Source of the DNA: DASWUZ01 sp036401375 | GTDB taxonomy: Bacteria; Acidobacteriota; Terriglobia; Terriglobales; Acidobacteriaceae | Length of the DNA stretch: 64,000 bases | Reading direction: 5' to 3' | Assembly: GCA_036401375.1 (NCBI GenBank) | Contig: DASWVB010000038.1 | Coordinates: 1 to 64,000, forward strand | Part shown: positions 43,807 through 52,800 of the stretch, one piece after another | Layout: the number at the start of each line of letters is the position of its first letter | Position numbering within the stretch: position 1 is the first letter of the stretch | Program-made: the position numbers and the translations under genes | The notes under the pieces: model-generated | Databases searched by the model: none | Told to the model about the DNA's origin: nothing | What the model saw: only the letters and a program-made list of their open reading frames with translations

Positions 43807-44445
43807 ATGAGTCCATCCATGTTAATTGGGCACGCGATGGCGATTAGTTTCTTCAGGATTGAGGAGCGGTCGGTTATTCCCGGGGGCTGGGGAGACTACG
43901 GCCGCATCCTGCAACATGGAATGACGGCGCATGCTCGCCGGATAGGCGGACGGCTTGCGCTGGAGAGAACTGGGCCTTATATCCCGCCGATAACTCTGTC
44001 TCTGTTTGACATCGTTCTTACGGACGAAGCAAAGACGCTGCTGGAGTCTTCGGGGCTCACCGGATTCAGCTTTTTGCCGGTGGAGAAAAAGCTGATTGTC
44101 GAATTGCCGTGGGAGACGTGGGACTTGAGTGCGGAGGAGCCTCCGGAGTATCCCGAATCAGGGGAGCCGGAGGACTACATTCTGGGGAAGCCGCATAGCC
44201 CGAGTGCGGCGGCGGCTTTGGGAGAGCTTTGGGAGGTTGTGGTCCCTTTTACTGTCGAGATTCTTCGTCCCGCTCCGATTGTTAGTTCGTATAAGGAACT
44301 GACCATCAAGCTGAGTACATGGGATGGTTCGGACCTGATCAGGGGCCGGGAGTTTGGTTCGATACTGTTTTCTGAGCGTGCGCGGGATTGGTTTAGTGAG
44401 CGTTGGGGAGAGTATGTGCGGTTTGATTCGTTCCCTGCCGCTTAG
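43807..44445 (+). CDS. hypothetical protein, accessory region
   Basis: 212 residues. No family is recognised with confidence. It has an N-terminal part with FFRIEERSVIPGGWGDYGRI, a central segment LFDIVLTDEAKTLLESSGLTGFSFLPV, an acidic stretch rich in Glu and Pro (EEPPEYPESGEPED) and a Trp-containing C-terminus. The central pattern (a strand, a helix, then a Gly-Phe strand) recalls Imm11/DUF1629-like immunity proteins, but this is only an impression. ATG 43837 is an alternative start. The gene lies 250 bp upstream of the STAND pair on the same strand, with a strong hairpin between, so it is probably a separate transcript. Confidence 0.5.
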   Translation: MSPSMLIGHAMAISFFRIEERSVIPGGWGDYGRILQHGMTAHARRIGGRLALERTGPYIPPITLSLFDIVLTDEAKTLLESSGLTGFSFLPVEKKLIVELPWETWDLSAEEPPEYPESGEPEDYILGKPHSPSAAAALGELWEVVVPFTVEILRPAPIVSSYKELTIKLSTWDGSDLIRGREFGSILFSERARDWFSERWGEYVRFDSFPAA

Positions 44446-44492
44446 GTATGTGCTGACCGAGACTATGTGGGGAAGAGCGGATGCTTCGCATA

Positions 44493-44526
44493 CCCATCTT
44501 ATCCGCCGAAGGGCGGATAAGATGGG
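44493..44526. repeat. REP-like perfect hairpin
   Basis: Fifteen-base perfect arms CCCATCTTATCCGCC (44493-44507) and GGCGGATAAGATGGG (44512-44526) enclose a GAAG loop, followed by GCACC. It sits 48 bp after the stop of the hypothetical gene. There is no T-run, so an intrinsic terminator is less likely than a repetitive extragenic palindrome. Confidence 0.7.
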
Positions 44527-44651
44527 GCACCAGGCGATAGATGGATAAGCGGCGACTTTTCGAAGGTTTGGGTGTAGCTTTTATTCAGTCCAGTGCTGAC
44601 GTGGAATTTCGAGCTGTAGCGGTCGGTCTAGCAGCCACGTGACTTCCCAAT

Positions 44652-44667
44652 TAGTGCAGTAGCACTA
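44652..44667. promoter_or_regulatory. inverted repeat before the STAND gene
   Basis: TAGTGC-AGTA-GCACTA, perfect 6-bp arms with a 4-base spacer, ends 25 bases before the ATG at 44693. Its location fits a repressor site or a small leader hairpin. No regulator gene is adjacent. Confidence 0.3.
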
Positions 44668-44692
44668 TCAAATCCATGGGTGCGGAGTCCTG

Positions 44693-46294
44693 ATGAGTCT
44701 AGTGAACCCGATCAACCCCGGTGCTATTCCTGACCAGGGAATCAATAATGTTTGGTACAAATCCAGCGGGGCGGATACAGTTTTTATTTTTGTCCACGGG
44801 ATATTCTCCGATAGCCAAGGTTGCTGGCTATATCGCCGGCCAAGCAAGGAAGGCACGGACAGCTCTCCTCGCGAGGTGTATTGGCCGCGATTGATAGCCC
44901 AGGACCCGAGATTTGCGGGTGCCGATATATTCTTGGCTGGCTTCCATACTGCTCCAGATGCAAACAGCTATGGGTTGCAGGATTCCGCTCACGTCGTCTA
45001 TCAGAGGCTGTCGATCCCGTATGAGCCGGCCAAAACGCCGGTGATCGGGCGAAAAAACTTGATCTTTATCGGACACAGTACCGGTGGTATAGTCATTCGA
45101 TATTTACTTACACGTAACCAAATCGAGTTGAGGGACAAAAACATCGGCGTGGTGCTGATGGCGTCTCCCTCGACCGGGAGTGTTTACGCGGATCGCCTAA
45201 GGCCACTGACTCGCGCGTACCGGAGCGAACTAGGCCGACTCCTGGAAACGGATAACCTGCTTTCAAAAGATCTTGACGACCGCTTCAGTGAAATGGTACG
45301 GGACAAGCCCAAATATATACCTCGGCTCGTGGGCGCTGAGGCATGCGAGCATCAAATTATCTTCCGCAAAGGCCTCCTTGGCCGGGCACAGCATTGGTTC
45401 CCTCCGTTGGTGCGGTCACTGATTGTCGATCCTGCATCCGCTGGTCGTTATTTCAGGCCCGCAGAGAGAATTCCGGGCACGGATCATTTTTCCATCGTCA
45501 AACCAGCCTCGATCCAGCATGCGAGTCACGATTTTCTCTATCGGTTCTGGTACCGTTTCGGCGAGCAGATTAGCCCGGCGGTCCAGGACTCCGCGGCGAT
45601 TCCAGCCCTAGGCCCACCGCGTCCCACCGAAAACCTCTTTGGCCGGACGGCGTTGCTTTCGGCTGCCAAGCAGGCGCTTCTAAATGGATCTCACTGCGTA
45701 GCGTTGCACGGGCCAACTGGCGCGGGTAAAAGCTTTGTCGCGTCCGCGATTTCGAACGACCCCGAAATCCGTGCCAAATTTCCCGGCGGCGTGCTGTGGG
45801 CATCGTTGGCTGAAGCGGAACGGGACGCAAGCGCCGTGCTGGCACTGTGGGCTGACGCGTTAGGAATTCCTCGAAGCTCAATCAGCGAGCTTCGGCTCGT
45901 CGAGGATCGCGCGCGAGCGGTCGCGAACGCGGTAGGAGACCGCAAAATGATCGTCGTTTGCGAGGACTGCGAGACGGCAGAGACCGCGGTGCTCATGAGA
46001 CTGATCGGAACGGGTGGCGCGCGGCTGCTGACAACCACTGCACCCGAGGTGGCAGCTTCGTTTGCTGGCCCGTCGGCAAGTTTCCGGCTCGATCCCCTTA
46101 CCGACATAGACGCACTTCAGCTATTAGCCTCTGTATCGAATATTGCAGCGGAATCGGAGGACGCATCCTGGATTCTCCGCGCAACAGGGAAGATGCCCGG
46201 AGACATCTTGTTAGTCGCCCGTATGATCGCGGGTGCAAAAAGTCCGGAGATGCGGCGGCAACTCATTAAGGTCTTCCACAAGGAGGCGGCATGA
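44693..46294 (+). CDS. PGAP1/SERAC1-like hydrolase fused to NB-ARC NTPase
   Basis: 533 residues. Residues about 25-285 are an alpha/beta hydrolase: oxyanion site FIFVHGIFSD, nucleophile IGHSTGG (Ser129) and GTDHFSIVKP (His265), the last typical of PGAP1/SERAC1-type lipases. Residues about 315-533 are an NB-ARC/AP-ATPase: FGRTALL, P-loop ALHGPTGAGKS (340-347), WASLAE, Walker B-like MIVVCEDCE, RLLTTTA, FRLDPLTDIDALQLLA and a GLPL-like GKMPGDILL. It stops before the winged-helix domain, which is encoded by the next gene. The architecture predicts a STAND switch whose effector is a membrane- or ester-cleaving hydrolase. Antiphage function is inferred. Confidence 0.85.
   Translation: MSLVNPINPGAIPDQGINNVWYKSSGADTVFIFVHGIFSDSQGCWLYRRPSKEGTDSSPREVYWPRLIAQDPRFAGADIFLAGFHTAPDANSYGLQDSAHVVYQRLSIPYEPAKTPVIGRKNLIFIGHSTGGIVIRYLLTRNQIELRDKNIGVVLMASPSTGSVYADRLRPLTRAYRSELGRLLETDNLLSKDLDDRFSEMVRDKPKYIPRLVGAEACEHQIIFRKGLLGRAQHWFPPLVRSLIVDPASAGRYFRPAERIPGTDHFSIVKPASIQHASHDFLYRFWYRFGEQISPAVQDSAAIPALGPPRPTENLFGRTALLSAAKQALLNGSHCVALHGPTGAGKSFVASAISNDPEIRAKFPGGVLWASLAEAERDASAVLALWADALGIPRSSISELRLVEDRARAVANAVGDRKMIVVCEDCETAETAVLMRLIGTGGARLLTTTAPEVAASFAGPSASFRLDPLTDIDALQLLASVSNIAAESEDASWILRATGKMPGDILLVARMIAGAKSPEMRRQLIKVFHKEAA
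46280..46286 (+). promoter_or_regulatory. internal Shine-Dalgarno for the TPR partner
   Basis: AAGGAGG lies inside the end of the NTPase gene, four bases before the ATG that overlaps its stop (ATGA at 46291-46294). This shows that the second protein is independently initiated and translationally coupled, rather than produced by a sequencing frameshift in one long gene. Confidence 0.7.
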
Positions 46295-47664
46295 CGCTAG
46301 TTACTGAAGTAGTTGTCGATGCGTTGTGGCTTTGCGCCAATGCCCTGGATGAAGATGCCCGGCAGACATTTGCGGCCGTGTCGTTGTTCCCCCCCTCTCC
46401 TAACACCTTCAGCGAATCGGCCGCCCTCACGATCGCAAAATGCGACGTCAAGACCTTGAAACAACTCGTCGACAGCGGGATTCTCACGGACGCTCCCGAT
46501 TGTCGGTACGCCGTTCACAGGCTGGTGGCGGAGGCTGGGCAGAGTCTCGCGGATTCAGTAGTGAAAGAGCGCTTTGCCGACTATTTCGCGCGTTATGCGC
46601 AGGCACATGCTGACGGAACGCACGCGATTGGCAGCGAGGCCGCGAACATCCTGGCGAGTTTCGAATACGCCAACCACGGGCAGCAGGCCGCTATCGCGGC
46701 TGGTATGAGTCCGCTACTTGAACTCCGGGGTGATTACCGCGTTTGGACCGCGTTGCTTGAGAGAGCGACGGCTGAAGGCGAACCAACCGCAGATCTCCAG
46801 TTAGAACTTGCCCGCTGTGCCGAAAAGATGGGAATGAACTCTCAGGCGGAAAAGCATGCTCAGCACGGATTAAAGCTAGCGGATAAAACGGACTTAGAGG
46901 TCGAAACGGAGTTGCTGGCCATTCTCGGGCATATAGAGATGAACATGGGCAAGAACAATGAAGCGCGAGAGCACCTGACCCGGGCGGTGACTATGTCCGA
47001 GCAAATCGGCTCTAATCGAATCCTAAGCCGAGCTCTGCGGAGCCTGGGTGTCGTAACAACTCGGCTGGCTGATTATGACGCGGCCGAGCGGCACCTGCGG
47101 CGCGCACTGCAGATCGCGGATCAGGCGCGGGACAAGGCCGCGCTTGCGACGCTTTGGAACGATATCGGCGAGGTCTTATCTAAGTCCGGGTTGCTGGAGG
47201 CCGCACTTGAGGCACTCCGTAGCGCACTGGACGCGGCCCGGCAGATCGGATACTCAGAGGTGGAAGCGGCTGCGCTCGAGGGGTGTGCGTCTGTTCGCAT
47301 CCAAGAAGGCAACTATGACGCTGCGATATCCTCCCTCAACGATGCGGTCGCAATTGCGCGTCGTATCGGGCACCGCTGGTATCTCGCTCTCATTCTTAAT
47401 GACTTCGGAGATGTTTCTGCAGCCCAAGGTCAGACGTTGAAAGCACTCGATTATTATTCCGAGGCGATTGAAGTCGGACCTCCCGATACCCCGGATGTCC
47501 GCGCGTACGCACTGTTCGGCAAAGCTCGGGTATATTCAGCTCAGAATAGACGGGAGGAATCGCACACTTCGGCACGGCAGGCTTTGGCGGTTTTTGAGAG
47601 CATGCCTCACCAAGCGGCGTCGGAGGTCCGGGAGTGGATGGAGCAGCAGGCATTAACTCCGTAA
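46291..47664 (+). CDS. winged-helix plus TPR partner of the NTPase
   Basis: 457 residues. Residues 1-85 look like the winged-helix domain that normally follows NB-ARC (LDEDARQTFAAVSLFPP, LKQLVDSGILTDA, then RYAVHRLVAEAG). From about residue 165 to 445 there are about seven TPR units, for example GHIEMNMGKNNEAREHLTRA, LGVVTTRLADYDAAERHLRRA and DFGDVSAAQGQTLKALDYY. In STAND proteins the repeat part senses the trigger and the winged helix helps hold the switch closed. Overlapping ATGA with the NTPase gene implies fixed stoichiometry. The trigger is unknown. A palindrome follows downstream. Confidence 0.82.
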   Translation: MTLVTEVVVDALWLCANALDEDARQTFAAVSLFPPSPNTFSESAALTIAKCDVKTLKQLVDSGILTDAPDCRYAVHRLVAEAGQSLADSVVKERFADYFARYAQAHADGTHAIGSEAANILASFEYANHGQQAAIAAGMSPLLELRGDYRVWTALLERATAEGEPTADLQLELARCAEKMGMNSQAEKHAQHGLKLADKTDLEVETELLAILGHIEMNMGKNNEAREHLTRAVTMSEQIGSNRILSRALRSLGVVTTRLADYDAAERHLRRALQIADQARDKAALATLWNDIGEVLSKSGLLEAALEALRSALDAARQIGYSEVEAAALEGCASVRIQEGNYDAAISSLNDAVAIARRIGHRWYLALILNDFGDVSAAQGQTLKALDYYSEAIEVGPPDTPDVRAYALFGKARVYSAQNRREESHTSARQALAVFESMPHQAASEVREWMEQQALTP

Positions 47665-47783
47665 GTGGCAGTGGCAGAAGTCGGGTTCCTGGCAACACCC
47701 GGGATAGAATGCGGTGTTGATGCGTTCGGACTTCGCTAGTTCCCGTCAGTCTCCGAGTCACTTACGAGTCTGCGATCCCTTCC

Positions 47784-47797
47784 CTAAACGCGTTTAG
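47784..47797. promoter_or_regulatory. 14-bp palindrome between convergent genes
   Basis: CTAAACGCGTTTAG is a perfect palindrome located between the 3-prime ends of the TPR gene and the leftward ATP-grasp gene. It may be a bidirectional stop element or a boundary mark of the inserted segment; it lacks a T-run. Confidence 0.3.
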
Positions 47798-47816
47798 CGG
47801 GCATTTCGGGGGTGAG

Positions 47817-49289
47817 TTAGTAATTCAACACCCAGGTATCCTTACTCCCTCCACCCTGCGAAGAGTTGACTACTAGCGAGCCTTTTCTTAGGGCTACTCT
47901 GGTTAGTCCGCCGGGGGCTATGGTTACTTTGTCGCCGAACAATATATAGGGGCGGAGGTCTACGTGGCGGGGCTCGATGGTTCCGTCTTCCTGGAGGCAG
48001 GGGGAGCGGGAGAAGTCGAGGGTCGGCTGGGCTATGTAGTTGCGGGGGTTGGCTTCGATGCGGGCCTTGAAATCTTCGCGCTGCTCGGCGGAGCTGTGCG
48101 GCCCGATCAGCATGCCGTAGCCGCCCGATTCACCCACCGCCTTGACCACCAGCTTGTCGAGATTTTCGACCACATGCTGGCGCTGCACCGGATCGGTGAG
48201 CAGGTAGGTCTCGACATTGTTGAGGATCGGCTCTTCGCCGAGGTAGTACTTGATGATCGCCGGCACATAAGCGTAGAGCGCCTTGTCGTCGGCCACGCCG
48301 GTCCCAAAGGCGTTGGCCAGGGCCACGTTGCCCGCACGATAGGCGTTGAAGAGCCCCGCCGCCCCGAGGATCGTGTCCGAGCGATAGGCCAGCGGATCGA
48401 TGAAGTCGTCATCGACCCGCCGGTAGATCACATCGACCCGCTTGAGCCCGCCCGTGGTTCGCATGTAGACGATATTGTCGTGGATCACCAGGTCGCGGCC
48501 CTCGACCAGCTCGATGCCCATCTGGCGGGCGAGATAGGTGTGTTCAAAATAGGCGGAGTTGTAAACGCCCGGCGTGAGCAGCACGATCGACGGCTCCGCA
48601 CGACCCTCCGGCGCAAGCGAACGCAGGGTGCTCAGCAGCGCCTGGGTATAGTGCTCGATCGGGCGCACGCCATATTTGCGGAAGAGCTGCGGAAATGTCC
48701 GCTTCATCACCCGGCGGTTGGTCAGCATGTAGGACACGCCGCTCGGCACGCGCAGGTTGTCCTCGAGCACTACGAACTCGCCATTCTGCATGCGCAGCAG
48801 GTCGGTTCCGGCGACTGCGATGTAGACGTTCCGCGGCACCTGCAGCCCGCGCATCTGGCGGCGGAAGTGCTGACAGCTGTAGACGATCTCGCGCGGCACA
48901 AAACCCTGCGCCAGGATCTTGCCCTCGTGGTAGACGTCGTGCAAGAACAGGTTCAATGCGGTGATGCGCTGGGTCAGGCCCTTCTCGATGTGGTCCCACT
49001 CCGGAGCCGTGATCACCCGCGGCATAAGGTCGTAGGGGAAGATGCGCTCCGTCCCCTCTTCACGGCCATAGACGGTAAAGGTGATTCCCTGGGTCAGGAA
49101 GGAGAGGTCGGCGGACTGCTTGCGGCGCAGCAACTCCTCCCGCGGCAGGGTGCGAAAGGCGGCCAGCAGCGCCTCGTATTGCGCGCGGATATCGTGCTCG
49201 GACGAGAACATCTCATCATAGGCGTGGTCGAGGAAGTAGTTTTCGAGCGCGGGGTTGTCGAATTGTTGCCGCAGGCCGGTCGTGGTCAT
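47817..49289 (-). CDS. circularly permuted type 2 ATP-grasp protein
   Basis: 490 residues of the circularly permuted ATP-grasp family. Typical segments are NPALENYFLDHAYDEMFS near the start, IFPYDLMPRVITAPEW, VPSGVSYMLTNRRVM, VVKAVGESGGYGMLIGP (the nucleotide-binding glycine-rich part) and DLRPYILFGDKVTIAPGGLTRVAL near the end. It is predicted to ligate an amino or carboxylate substrate with ATP, together with the alpha-E and transglutaminase proteins. The frame opens at 49391, but the conserved start fits ATG 49289. Its usual partners lie 4.9 kb downstream on the same strand, separated by unrelated genes. Confidence 0.88.
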   Translation of the reverse strand: MTTTGLRQQFDNPALENYFLDHAYDEMFSSEHDIRAQYEALLAAFRTLPREELLRRKQSADLSFLTQGITFTVYGREEGTERIFPYDLMPRVITAPEWDHIEKGLTQRITALNLFLHDVYHEGKILAQGFVPREIVYSCQHFRRQMRGLQVPRNVYIAVAGTDLLRMQNGEFVVLEDNLRVPSGVSYMLTNRRVMKRTFPQLFRKYGVRPIEHYTQALLSTLRSLAPEGRAEPSIVLLTPGVYNSAYFEHTYLARQMGIELVEGRDLVIHDNIVYMRTTGGLKRVDVIYRRVDDDFIDPLAYRSDTILGAAGLFNAYRAGNVALANAFGTGVADDKALYAYVPAIIKYYLGEEPILNNVETYLLTDPVQRQHVVENLDKLVVKAVGESGGYGMLIGPHSSAEQREDFKARIEANPRNYIAQPTLDFSRSPCLQEDGTIEPRHVDLRPYILFGDKVTIAPGGLTRVALRKGSLVVNSSQGGGSKDTWVLNY

Positions 49290-49897
49290 CCTCTTGTGGT
49301 CACCTGGAGCGGATCTGAGGGCCCCGTCTTTCGTTGCAGTTCCATGTTCAGCACGATCCCCTGCCGTTCCTGCACCAACCGCTGCGGCCATCCGCTATCG
49401 AGCCACCCGCCGCGCGGCCGAGAGGTTCCCGCATCAAGTGGCAGTCCCCTGCATCCGGCAGCCGCCTGCCATCATCTAGTTACTTTGTGTTTGGGAATGC
49501 CGGCCTCAGCATCATGGCTTGGGCGGCAGCACCCGGGGGCGAGCGACATGGCTCGCGGGGCAGGTCGAATCTTTCGCGCTGCTGATACGTCAAACTACTA
49601 GTGCTGGATCATCCATAGCCCAGTTGGGTCTGTGGCCTGCGGCAGGCACCAACGGGAACTTGCCCCGACTCTACGGAGCGGGTAACACGCCGGACAGCAT
49701 CGGCACGGCGGAACTGCTGACCAGGAAATTGCTCCTAAATCGTACCAGCTAGAAGCTCGATACGTCCTGAGCCTCGGCAGAATCTCAGACACCAGCGCCA
49801 GGCCGACCCGGCACAGCCTGTCTGGTGCGCAACAATCGACCCGGCGGATGAGTCATTCCGCTGATCCAACCAACCTCCAGGGGAGCTTGCCAGCACC
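49290..49897. other. 608-bp intergenic region
   Basis: This lies between the leftward ATP-grasp gene and the rightward efflux operon. I see no protein-like frame, tRNA or strong repeat. It should contain two divergent promoters. Confidence 0.45.
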
Positions 49898-52800
49898 ATG
49901 TGGATTGTTCGCCTCGCACTACGACGGCCCTATACCTTCGCAGTCTTCGCGCTGCTGCTGCTGATCCTCGGGCCGCTCTCGGTGCTCAACACCCCGACCG
50001 ACATCTTTCCCGAGATCAACATCCCGGTCGTCACCATGGTGTGGAACTACACAGGGCTCTCGCCGCAGGAGATGGCGAGCCGCATCGTCACCCTCAGCGA
50101 ACGCACCCTGACGACGACCGTCAATGACATCGATCACATCGAGTCGCAGTCGCTCAACGGCATCGCCGTCATCAAGATCTACTTCCACCCCAAGGTGCAG
50201 ATCGGTAACGCGGTCGCGCAGGTTACGGCGGTGGCCCAGACTCAGCTGCGGCAGCTGCCGGTCGGGACCACTCCCCCGCTCGTGATCCAGTACAGCGCAT
50301 CGAGCGTTCCTATCCTGCAGCTTGGCCTGTCCGGCGAGGGGCTGTCAGAGCAGCAGCTGAACGATTTTGGCCTGAACTTCATCCGCACCCAGCTCTCCAG
50401 CGTCGAGGGCGCCTCGATCCCCTACCCCTACGGCGGCAAGCAGCGCCAGGTGCAGGTCGATCTTGATCTGCAGGCGCTGCAGGCCCGCGGACTGTCCCCT
50501 GCTGACGTGGTCAATGCGATCTCCGTCCAGAATCTCATCCTGCCCTCCGGCACCGCCAAGGTGGGTCAGTTCGAATACGTGCTCGAGACCAACAGCGCGC
50601 CAAACAGCATCGCCGGGCTGAACGATCTTCCGATCCGCACTGTCAACGGCGCTACTGTCTACATCCACGATGTAGCCCACGTCCGCGATGGCTCCCCGCC
50701 CCAGACCAACATCGTGCGCGTCGATGGGCAGCGCGCCTCGCTCATCACCATACAAAAGACCGGCAGCGCCTCGACCCTTGACATCATCAAGAGCATTCGC
50801 CAGAAGCTGCCCCTGATCGCCAGCCAACTGCCGCCGCAGCTCAAGATCACTCCACTCTCCGACCAGTCGATCTTTGTGCGTGGCGCGATCAACGGAGTGA
50901 TCCGCGAGGGCATCATCGCCGCCTGCCTCACCGGGATCATGATCCTCGTCTTCCTGGGTAGCTGGCGCAGCACCCTGATCATCGCTGTCTCGATTCCCCT
51001 GGCGATCCTCTGCTCTCTGATCCTGCTGAGTCTGCTTGGGGAGACGATTAACATCATGACCCTCGGCGGCCTGGCGCTCGCTGTCGGCATCCTGGTAGAC
51101 GATGCCACCGTCGAGATAGAAAACATCAACCGCAACCTCGAAGAGGGCAAGGAGATCGAGCAGGCGATCCTCGACGGAGCCGCCCAGATCGCGATCCCGG
51201 CCTTCGTCTCGACCATCGCGATCTGCATCGTCTTCGTCCCCATGTTCTTCCTCACCGGGGTGGCGAAGTACCTCTTCGTCCCCCTCGCCGAGGCAGTCGT
51301 CTTCGCCATGCTCGCCTCCTACATGCTCTCCCGCACCATCGTGCCGACCATGGCCAAGTACCTGCTCAAGGAGCATGACCAGGACAAGGCAGAGAGCAAC
51401 AAGACCAGCCGAAATCCGTTCATCCGCTTCCAGCTCGCCTTTGAACGAAACTTCGAACGCCTGCGCGGCGGCTACACCTCTCTGCTCAACTTCTGCCTGC
51501 AGAATGCGGCAATGTTTCTCATCCTCTTCATGGTCTTCAGCGTCGGCTCCTTCGCGCTGCTCTATCCGTGGCTGGGCCAGGACTTCTTCCCCTCCGTCGA
51601 TGGAGGCCAGTTCAAGCTGCACGTGCGGGCCCGTACGGGAACCCGCATCGAGGAGACGGCCCGGCTCTGCGACGAGATCGACGGCGCGATCCGAGAGGAG
51701 ATACCGCCCAAAGAGCTGGTCACCATCATCGACAACATCGGGGTGCCCTACAGCGGCCTCAACCTCTCCTACAGCAACTCGGCAGTGGTGGGCACCGCCG
51801 ATGCCGATATCCAGGTCTCACTCGCCGAGAAGCACCACCCCAGCGATCGGTACGTCGAGGATCTGCGCGGAAAACTCGCCGCCCGCTTCCCCGGGGTCAC
51901 CTTCTACAGCCTGCCGGTCGACATGGTCACACAGATCCTCAACTTCGGACTGCCCTCGCCGCTCGACATCCAGGTCGTCGGACCTAACATGGCCGCGAAC
52001 CGCGAGTTCGCCGAGCAGCTGATGGACAAGATCAAGCATGTGCCGGGAACGGCCGACCTGCGCATCCAGCAGCCCTTTGACGACCCCATGCTGCGCCTCG
52101 ATGTAGACCGGACCCGCTCGCAGCAGGTCGGGCTGCAGCAGCGCGACGTGGCGCAGAGTCTACTGGTGGCGACCAGCGGCAGCTTCCAGACCTCGCCCAC
52201 CTTCTGGCTCAATCCCCAAAACGGCGTGAGCTACAGCATCGCCGTACAGAGTCCGCAATACACCCTGGATACCCTGCAGCAACTGCGTAACATCCCGCTG
52301 ACCGCAGGGGCGAGCGCAGGCAGCGGCGCCGGGAATACGACGGGCGCCAGCGCCACCACCTCGGACGCAGCTGCCGGCAGCACGGGCAGCGCCAGCGGAC
52401 TGGTTACTACCGGTTCCGTCTACCAGGCCGGCGGCCGCCCGGTGCAGATCCTCGGCAACCTGGCGACTATCAAACGCGGCGCGGAGCTCGGTACGGTGAG
52501 CCACTACGACATCCAGCCGGTCATTGACATCTACGGCAACGTCGTCAATACCGACCTGGCCAGCGTGGACAAGAAGCTCGAGAAGATCGTTGAGCAGGAG
52601 CGAGGGCGCCTGCCCCGCGGCTCGCAGCTGGTGGTCCGCGGGCAGGTACAGACCATGCATTCCTCCTTTGTAGGCCTGATTGCCGGTCTCGGATTTTCGA
52701 TCCTGCTGGTCTACCTGCTGATCGTCGTGAATTTCCAGTCCTGGCTTGACCCTTTCATCATCATCTCGGGTCTGCCGGCGGCCCTGGCTGGCATCGCCTG

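Noticed and set aside
46250..46330. Frameshift error joining the NTPase and TPR genes
   Set aside because: The second gene has its own AAGGAGG and an ATGA overlap, which fits coupled translation better than a sequencing error; kept as a point to verify.
49334..49752. Short forward frames between the ATP-grasp gene and the efflux operon
   Set aside because: Composition like random translations of GC-rich DNA; no family signal or good start.
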